From positions 372,001 to 436,000 of the forward strand of contig NBIV01000017.1 in the NCBI GenBank assembly GCA_003194525.1: a stretch of 64,000 bases of DNA. The letters run 5' to 3'. The notes under the pieces are model-generated. The model worked only from the letters and a program-made list of their open reading frames with translations, made no database searches and was not told the DNA's origin. Shown piece by piece: positions 56,527 to 64,000 of the stretch (the first letter of the stretch is position 1; the number at the start of each line of letters is the position of its first letter). The stretch is from Gracilariopsis chorda. Its lineage: Eukaryota > Rhodophyta > Florideophyceae > Gracilariales > Gracilariaceae. A program made the translations under genes and the position numbers.

Positions 56527-57215
56527 AAGGTAAGGTTGGAGCAGAAGCGTATGAAATATGGCGGAAGGATGCACTATAAACGGAAAGAGAAGCAGTGCCT
56601 GCGGAAGTCAATTTTTGCTCCTAGAAAGCAGAGATTCGCGCAATGGATGCAGCGTTAGATAAAGCTAGCGAGGAAACCAAGAAGGTCATAAGAATCTTCA
56701 CGGATTATTACGCAGTTGTCGAAGGGCTGCAAGGAAATCCTGGTTCTCAGTGCACTGGATTGCAGCGCTTAGATATGAAGCTTCATGCACTTGGAAAACA
56801 ATGCGAGGCCTATGTTGTTTGGGTTCCAAGCCACTGCGGAACATCGCAAAAAGAGCGTGGGGACAGACATGCAAAGTCTGGACTTAAGCTGCCACTGGAA
56901 CAGCAACGTGTGGTGCTGGTGGAGTTTGCGGACGTGAAAGCACAACTAAAAGAGAAGAGCAAGAGCAAAATTATTTTAAAGAGTAGTTCGGAATACGAGA
57001 CAAGAGAGGCAAGAACAGCAGAAGCAACGCTCGCTCAGTTCGCGACGAGGCATGTCCCTTCCTTAAACCCAGTGGGTTCTTATCTGAATAAGAAAGTAGT
57101 GCGTCTTGAGTGTTGCACGGCAGTCAAGAAAAATGTGGATCACGTTCTGTTCCGCTGTCTGCGCACTAACGGAACCTGTCACAAAAAACTCCCCCGCGGA
57201 TAGAGAAAGAAAAGA
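56527..57215 (+). pseudogene. LINE-type RNase H and Cys-rich tail
   Basis: RNase H signatures: KAEIRAMDAALDKA (Glu), IFTDYYAVVEGL (Asp) and VWVPSHCGTSQKERGDRHAK (the V-P-G-H-x-G block with the last Asp). Then comes a segment LAQFATRHVPSLNPVGSYL and LECCTAVKKNVDHVLFRCL, the C..C/H...C tail found after RNase H in I/Jockey-type LINEs. It lies where the RT body of gypsy fossil 2 should be. The segment 56643-57203 is still one open frame. Confidence 0.65.
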
Positions 57216-58166
57216 CAAATCGCTTATAGAAACGATTAGAAAATGGCCATCAAAGTTTTCGCCTTCTTCAAGAAAGAGAACTACCTGTAATTAAATAGAT
57301 ATTCTATACCCTCAAAATCAGAAGCGACAGACCATACTAAAGAATAAGAACTACGGAAACTCTTAGACAAAGTATTATCCTCAAACCAACGGTCAATCGG
57401 AGAACATGATCAGAACTTTGGTTAAAATGCTTCGAACCTGCATTCAAGAGAACATTACAAATTAGGACAGCATGTTCTGCGAACTCCAGTTTGCATACAT
57501 CTCTTCCCCAAACAAGAGTACAGGCCTATTGCCGTTTGAATTTGATCTAGGTCGTATTCCAGACTCAAATCGTTCTCATGAATTGACCACTGGTTCAATT
57601 CAGTGCCAGGCAGCTGCTACAGATGCAGACACGCGAAGAGTTTTTCGAGAATTGGCCTGTGATAATCCTTCAAACCCTACAACAGCTCAAGCGTTTTATG
57701 ATGGCCATTTCAACATGGCTTTCAAGCAAACAATTTGGATATGCTTAAGGTTGATAGAACTGGCGTTTCATCTCGTTCAAATCTACCGTAAAATGCCAGC
57801 CAAAAGTTATGGGTCCTTTCAGAATCTTAGAAAGGTGAAGAACTCTAACGTATCGAATCGAACTACCACCGTCTATGAAAAACGCACATAATGTTTTCCA
57901 TGTGTAGAAGTTGAAGAAATTTATTCCTAATGAGAATGACCAATCATGGCTTTCTACTTTAATTGATGCAGATGGAAGCACTCAACAAGAATACATCTCT
58001 ATACTTGAAAAGAAAAAATTTAAGCATTGAGTACATTACTTTGCACAATTCGAGGGCGACAGTGCTGAAGAAGCTATTTGGATGCAAACTACCAGACTCA
58101 AACACTGCCAAGGAGCTAACTCAAAAATTTAAAGAGTCTCTGTGGTCGTCGAATTCGAAAGCAGGA

Positions 58167-58388
58167 TGACTGCAAGAGAGTATTCTTGGTACGTATTTCA
58201 TGGCAGCCGTTTGTGTGCTTGCAAGAAAGCATTCTTTCTTGATGTGTCATGGTAATCGTTCATAATGCTCTGCATTTTCACAATTGTTCATTCTCGAAGA
58301 GTTCATGATCAATCACGCACTCTTTCATCTCACTAATATTTATTCCTCTCTCTCTTTGGTATCATAGTAAAGAAAGAGAAAGCATCCA
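58167..58388 (+). repeat. 3' LTR of gypsy fossil 2
   Basis: Starts TGACTGCAAGAGAG and ends in CA. It matches 53191-53255 (TGCAAGAGAGTATTCTTG; ATGGCAGCCGTTT) and 54500-54589. It contains an 8-bp hairpin CAAGAAAG-CATT-CTTTCTTG (58222-58241). Confidence 0.75.
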
Positions 58389-58399
58389 ATGTAATGGTC

Positions 58400-60690
58400 A
58401 CGCCGAACGGTTTAGCCAGGCTTACCCGGCTACTCTTTGTTCCTAAGTAGCTGACAAACCAAAAAGTGTGACTTCAATACCGATTTATTAACATTTGCAT
58501 ACAATACGCAAATTCACCACACTACCGAAGAATCACCGTTCTTAATGGTTCTATCTCGTTTACCTTTGCCTGTTAAGTTGCAAGCTCAAGCTATTTTGGA
58601 TACTTTCCCATCTATGGGTCGCTACCGCCAAAAATGGAAGCAATGTTTCACTAAGCTAGTTCCCATAGCGCAGAAGTCAATATAACGTGCACAAGCCGCA
58701 AAGAAGCGGGATGCTCACGTTCGTGTACGAGATGATGTTCTTCCAATACCGTCTAGTATCTATGTCTTCATACGGAAGGAATAGTATAAGCTTCGACCTA
58801 GAAAACGCCACAAGCTCTCACTTGTGGTAGATGGATCATTTATAGTGATATCCATTAACTCCGACTCTGTCGTGGTGGAAGTGGGCAAGACGCAAGTACA
58901 GATTTCCGGCAATGGTGTTGTGTTTTATCCCCCTTCCTGGTCTGCAGTCGTCCTGGATACCAAGGGACACGTTTCTACGGACTCAGTGATGTCGGAAACG
59001 TTCGGAGTAAATAGATTGACTATTCTATCTCACAATACCAGTGGCCTCTCAGATTTACCAGTTCTGTCGGAATTCCCGGCTTAGGCGGACCTTTCAGGTC
59101 GTAATGGAACTTTACCTACTCCTACCTCGAACGCTTCTTTTGCGGGCATTTACACTTGCCATGTAAAGTATCCTACTGCTACTATTTATGCTCCGTCTAA
59201 GGAAAGAGAGAGGTTCTGTCGCTCTGATGGAAATCTATCGCCATCCTAACGGGATTCACACTGTGAGACACGAGAAAGTACTATTGAAACTCCGTGTCAG
59301 CTGAATGTCTCCACAAAGGTGGCATCACAATGGATTTCTGAACGTGAAACACAGAATGTCGACGAAATATCGCAATGCCCTACACAGGATTTTGGAACGA
59401 CGCTAAAACAGAGAAAATCAAAACGTATGGTACGAGACAGTGAACCCACATCGTGGTCCAGACCCCTGCATCATTTCAATTCCTTGAATCAGGAAGGGAG
59501 CGGTACCGTTTGGCAAACCTCCCACCAGGGTGTAGTTGTAGAACCGTCGCCAACAGCGTTTCAATAACGGTTTCCCCAACCCCATCCACACCGCTGGTAG
59601 CGGGTCACGTACGCGCTGGAACACCAGCAATACTACGCAATGAACAAACCCTCTCGAGGGAAAAACGCAGTAACGGATCTCTCGCCCCACGGGCCCTGGC
59701 TCTACAGTGCCGGAAATGCCCAGCGCTCAAAAGGGGAGTGTGGCCACATCTTTGGGGATCAATTTGATCACGTCTCCGTGCAATCGCGGTGATAAACCGA
59801 GCGTCTTGGAAACCTCTGTAGTCGTCGCCAGAGTTAAACCGGTCGTCCCAGATTTTACACCTCTCGAAAAAGACCTCACACCTCATTTAGAAGCAAAGTC
59901 CCCAGAAAGGGTGTCCACAGTGCCCGGTGTAAACGCCCCACCAAGTAGCTTTACGCAACATTCCGGAGTCCCAGAAGGAACCACTGGACACCAGGTGCCG
60001 GCTCAGCAACACACCGTGCCGCCGGATAGTGTAAGGCCTTTACCGAAGGAGGCGGATCGCACGGAGGCACTTCAGAATCAGGTAGGGTGGGTGTCATGTG
60101 CACACATGGAGGAGACGCACCATGGGCCAACCACCAGGCAACGTGGAACGCCATACCAGGAAATGATCTTGGGACGCTCGCCAAAACAGCAAGATGCCTG
60201 CAAGCTTGCGTTTCAACCAGAGTACCGTCAACATGGGAGGGAAGGCCCCCGCATACTAGGGATACGAAAATATTACTGAGAAAGCGGAAACAATCTTTCC
60301 TGAACCAAAAAGGCAATACGTCAACCGTTCTATGAGAACACCCTCTTGAAGGATATTATTTGGCACTCCACGCCCCCTTCCATAGAGGCTGGCACAGATC
60401 CGTTGCATCCCGAGACCCCTTTGAGGAACTTTATTCCGTACCACGGGTAACACTTGTTAGGGGAGTTCACAACAACACGGCGAGGGCAGCAATTATACAA
60501 ACAGGAGTTTATCATTGACCGATTTGTCGGGCACACCTGGAACAAGGAAGGTATTCTAAGATACCGTGTCCGTTGGTACGGATATGCCGCGAACTAGGAT
60601 ACCATGGAACCGATCGAACACCTCCCCTGTTGGAAGGTGGTCCAATATAACAGCAGCGCGGGAAACGCAACTCTAGCTACGCTGGGCAAA
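58400..60690 (+). mobile_element. third Ty3/gypsy remnant, chromodomain end
   Basis: Mostly unrecognisable protein-like frames (58824-59084, 59319-59567, 59707-60279). The end at about 60504-60660 encodes FIIDRFVGHTWNKEGILRYR and VRWYGYA...TMEPIEHL, a chromodomain of the kind that ends chromovirus integrases. No LTR pair found. Very broken. Dense short hairpins lie near 59585-59680, for example CCGCT-GGT-AGCGG. Confidence 0.5.
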
Positions 60691-61598
60691 GCGGAAGTGA
60701 GATAAAAATGCCACGAAATCGGGGATGATAGGAAACAGGAGTTCCTCTTGGGAAGGACTCCTTCAAGGACAAGATTAAACGAAAGACAGCCGTTCTAAAC
60801 GTGAAAGTTTATTCAAGATCCTCACCCTTCTGTAAACATGCTCCACTACGTTACTGGCTCGGCCAGGGAAAGAGACCAGAATACTCGACTACATGTTCCA
60901 CTCCTCCCCATCTTTCTGGACGTGAACAACTGCAAGGCGGGAAGCCAATGCATCCGCCATCGCAGTGACGTCCCGCGAGACTTTGGCAGCGCACAAACCC
61001 GCTCCACGGACACAGCGGGCAATGAAATGACCTTCTTTGGCCGTACCCCCGCTGGGAAGTGAAGCTTGGCGCTCACAGTTGGAGGACTGGGGCCCAGAGG
61101 TGCACCCTTGGGGGAATCATGTATGATCATATCGGCAGCAACTGGATGGAACCACGGCGCAAGCCAGACCGGGAGGCATGACTCCGATACATTGTATTTA
61201 CTCTTCAAGGCCGCTATACGAAGGCCAAGTCGTTGCAGAGGTCGGTCCGGTAGGAAACAACGCTGATCGAAGTTGAAATGCATTGTACTGCAGTTCGACG
61301 CCTTTGCAGCAGAGGCATTGACCGGAAACCAGTTGTGAAGTTCCCGACCGGAGTCGGTTCCGGAGGTTAAGTGTTGTTCTTGTTCATACTTCCCTTTGAC
61401 AGGGTGGGATCTGAGTGAGTTGTGTTGGAGGGTCAACAGCTTGCACTTGTGGGACGATGATGTGCTGCGTTTGCAGGAGGTTGTTTCTCTAAAACAGAAG
61501 TTTTAACCAGTGACTAAGAGAGGCGTGGACTTCTAGCAACAATTTTTCGCTGGTATTCGCAGGCTTCCGCGGTTTCTTTGCAGACTTAGGAGGGGGAT
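60691..61598. other. no recognised gene
   Basis: Contains long frames on both strands (60846-61436 minus, 61066-61266 plus) that conflict with each other and show no domain. Probably mobile-element debris. Confidence 0.4.
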
Positions 61599-62409
61599 AT
61601 GAACTGTAATGCCTTCACGGAGGTATCTTTGGCACTTCGTTGATTTCCCGAACGTTTCGGTAATGCTATCATTGCGTGAACTACGCCCACTAATAATAAA
61701 TTGGACACCTGGAACACGGAAGAGTTAACTGGTGGCTGGCCACAGTAGTGAGCATGAACCACGAATGAGGAGTAATGTTATTTAGTTCTTTAGTTATTTT
61801 GCACCCATTTACACCCATTTCTGGGATAGTTACTAGTTAGTGCGCCTGCTAGTTGCCATCGCACCATTAGAACTTCCCCATTAATGGTCCCCCCGTATAG
61901 GGAATTGGATCTAGACCTCGCCGCCTTCGCATGCTCTCTACTCCTTCTTGGAGGGAATTATCGTAGCCTACGGAAAGTCTATCTCCCTTGGACGTCTAGA
62001 GGAGCCCAGACTTGGGAGAGTTATTCCAACTGCTTTGGTGTTCTCCTTTGTGTACGGTTTACCTACCGGTACTACCGTTTACCTACGTGACTACTCTCGT
62101 GACAGAATTCCCCCATTCCTTCTTCCCTCTACACTGTTACTTTTTTGCTGCCCATGGCCCGTGTTTGCATGTGCCAAATACTTGGAAACGTTTCCTCTCT
62201 CGAGGACAATGACACAAACACACTTCTTTTGCGGATACCCGATTATTGCCTCGTCCTCCCTTCGCCAGAGGCCACAGATGGCCTCGGCCTTACAACCCAA
62301 CATATTCGTACCACCTCTGGGATGGATTTACGCGAAAGGGGTAACCTCTAACGAGGAAAGATCCGAAACATCTTTCAATATTCTCCCGCTCAGGGGAATT
62401 ACACAACAT
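61599..62409 (-). mobile_element. hairpin-chain inverted-repeat element, copy B (811 bp)
   Basis: Inverted relative to copy A and alignable end to end with it by eye. Landmarks shared in order: GAGGAAAGATCC near 62353, a CTCC/GGAG stem near 61938-61952, CTACTGTGG-type and GGGCGTAG-type blocks, and an identical CCCAGAAATGGG hairpin near 61812-61823. Ends are inverted repeats: ATGAACTGTAATGCC and ATGTTGTGTAATTCC reading inward. No flanking duplication is visible (GGGAT on one side, TAATG on the other), so it is older or one flank is altered. It lacks the 330-bp duplication of copy A. Confidence 0.65.
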
Positions 62410-62639
62410 TAATGGAAAAATTTGTCGTTATTATTGCAGAGCACTGGCTTGGCAAATTTGTTTTAAAAACGGACGTCTAATGGTCCATGCAGCAACCAAT
62501 CAAAAAATGAAAGAATTTAAATACGTAACGTATGCACGCTATGCCATTGTTGTTGTTTTTCAGCCACTATACCGTCCATAAGGAAGTTTTGAGGAAGAAA
62601 AAAGATATACTAGTAGAAAGAATAGAATAAAGTGTTACA

Positions 62640-63239
62640 GATCAAAAGTTGAACTATCAGTTCTATGGAGTAGTTTAGATACTCTAATGAACTACGCTTG
62701 CGTATTACTAGATGCCGGTATTATGCATGAAAACTTTGACGCTTTCCATGCGGTGGCCAAAAAAAAGAATATTGAAATACATGTTACAGACATTGGAATT
62801 CTATCTGATGAGTACAAAACTAATTGGGCACTTTTACTTGACAAATATCAGAAAGCGAGAGAATTGTTCAGGGCAATACATACCGAAAAGACAACCAGAA
62901 TTGGCTTGCTTAGTTTGAATGGGTAAAAATGAGAATAGAAGAAATTCGTCAGATCGGATTATTGTGGAGAAATATTTTGGTCGCTTGTGCAATTTGTGGT
63001 CTGTTTTGTCTTTCACATTTAGAAGGAATAGAAAACGGTATGACAAAATTTTTAATTTTTGTTTGGGAATGAAAAACATGCATTTGACGTTGTCTCTGTT
63101 CCAAATTTTACATGAAGACATTTATGTGCGTATTTTGAACATGCAGTTTGATATTGGCGGAGATATCGGAAAAAAAGAAGGATGGCTGTTCAAAATGTCG
63201 CGAAAAACGCTAGCGCTGGATAGAAGTTCAGTTCCGTAA
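62640..63239 (+). pseudogene. C-terminal part of a DDE_Tnp_4-type transposase
   Basis: Reads DEYKTNWALLLDKYQKARELFRAIH (given in two parts: DEYKTNWALLLDKYQ and KARELFRAIH), the DKGY...RAI block of DDE_Tnp_4 transposases. After one frame change near 62925 it continues with SSDRIIVEKYFGRLCNLW, matching the terminal SSDR-IVE-x-FGRL-x-x-LW block (Glu = third catalytic residue). The N-terminal half and first Asp are not in view. It differs from the Harbinger transposase at 23.2-24.4 kb, so it is a second family. Confidence 0.65.
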
Positions 63240-64000
63240 TGTTGTGAGTGCTGACGAAACGCTGGATCCGCGTTTGTTATTGATAAGTACGTAAATTGCA
63301 GTTTTACTCGTGTGTCTAGCTAACTACTCTAGTACTACTCTTTACGATAAGTTTAGGAGTATAAGAATTGTTTGCATTACCTGCAATGTTGTAGGCTACA
63401 TTTGCATTAACTCTATATCAAAGCATATCCGACCTACATGCGCTTTAGTAGGGTAACTGCGTAACTGCTTTGTAGTCCTACTAGGTATAATTGCTGCGTA
63501 GAAGATGGTGTTCGTGTGAGCAAACGACTTTCAGGCTCCGCATGCTTTCCTGCATAATTCTAAGAAGTATAACTTTGACCACTCTTCTCTCGCAAGATGA
63601 GTGGAGGTGGCAGTTCTAGCAATCCGCGTATCAATCACCCTCAAAATTTTCAGTTTTATTCTTGGATCTAGACAGTTTCGTTGAGGTAACGCATTGCTAG
63701 CATTTGTTCTATAATTCGTGTTTGAACCAATGAATGACCGTCAACGATCGAACTACTTCGATGTAGGAGCTAGCGATGCTTTTCGAAGCAGAGCTGATAA
63801 AGACAATGTCATTGTATCAGCGGTTATATGCACGCAAGCAGAATGATCAGATTGGAACTTGCAGAACGACCCTGGTCTAAAAGCAATTTAAGCTCTATGT
63901 TAACTACGAGAAGCAATACACGAAAATGGACACAGAACAAAATTCGGCACTCAAGAAGGAGAAGGAAATTGGTAACAGTTTCAAGAAGAACAAAAAGGCT
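63240..64000. other. no recognised gene to the window end
   Basis: Short frames only. The last 100 bp are Lys/Glu-rich in one frame and may start a gene that continues beyond the window. Confidence 0.4.

Larger units (their letters stand above)
53191..58388 (+). mobile_element. second Ty3/gypsy fossil, nested insertions
   Basis: Direct repeats mark its LTRs. A 222-bp 3' LTR at 58167-58388 matches a 5' LTR that is split into 53191-53255 and 54500-54589. Gag-like (55054-55410), protease-to-RT start (55795-56520) and integrase (57360-57900) remnants lie between. The body of the RT region is replaced by a LINE-type RNase H segment. Heavily broken, and by eye older than gypsy fossil 1. Confidence 0.7.

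Noticed and set aside
59585-59680. A third copy of the hairpin-chain element
   Set aside because: It has dense short stems but no terminal repeats or alignable landmarks with copies A and B.
60846-61436. Minus-strand frame of 196 codons
   Set aside because: No domain, compositionally unremarkable, and it conflicts with frames on the other strand in a repeat-debris region.

Overview
The window reads as nuclear DNA of an intron-poor eukaryote with a repeat-rich genome. A compact, GC-rich island of host genes (about 6.5-20.3 kb) is set in a sea of mobile elements. The host genes are single long open frames of eukaryotic type (PP2C phosphatase, DEAD-box helicase, tyrosine-kinase-like kinase, an Iwr1-like protein). 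Gene islands in a transposon sea, with few introns, recall florideophyte red algae such as Chondrus. This is an inference from architecture; no single gene fixes the taxon.

Layout. 1-6460: old Ty1/copia element (5' LTR cut by the window edge), split by an inserted 1.16-kb hairpin-rich element (3560-4714). 6461-20215: host island: PP2C (+), Gemin3/DDX20-like helicase (+), radical SAM protein (-), proline-rich membrane protein (+), TKL kinase (-), Iwr1-like nuclear protein (-), GNAT acetyltransferase (+). The genes are packed: one pair converges with 45 bp between stop codons, and two pairs diverge from short shared promoters, one of which carries a 16-bp tandem repeat. 20380-22871: a pogo-like transposon with inverted ends and flanking TA. 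22.9-31.6 kb: a degenerate PIF/Harbinger transposase (+) and a Myb-like DUF6818-type gene (-) point toward each other across a decayed copy of the cohesin gene SCC3/STAG; a perfect 22-bp inverted repeat brackets the block. 31.9-33.25 kb: tandem array of a roughly 113-bp unit built of three hairpins. 35.4-39.6 kb: DIRS-like tyrosine-recombinase retroelement fossil (-). 40379-45730: Ty3/gypsy chromovirus-like fossil with paired 250-bp LTRs. 45.7-48.6 kb: decayed mobile-element gene with a CXC cysteine motif. 49.3-52.0 kb: second, more decayed pogo-like element. 53191-58388: second gypsy fossil, its 5' LTR split by a 1.2-kb insert and its RT region occupied by a LINE-type RNase H tail. 58.4-60.7 kb: third gypsy remnant ending in a chromodomain. 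61599-62409: second copy of the hairpin element, inverted. 62.6-63.24 kb: C-terminal part of another DDE_Tnp_4 transposase.

The observation I rate highest is a theme rather than a gene. Several unrelated repeats here (copia LTR, two gypsy LTR families, the 113-bp array, and above all the inverted-repeat element at 3560-4714 and 61599-62409) are chains of short hairpins with 3-5 nt loops. Stems are kept between copies while loops change, and at some stem positions both sides change together. The hairpin element has inverted ends in both copies and a 5-bp direct repeat at one insertion, so it behaves as a mobile family that I do not recognise. Second is the possibility that a Harbinger-type element captured a host cohesin gene.
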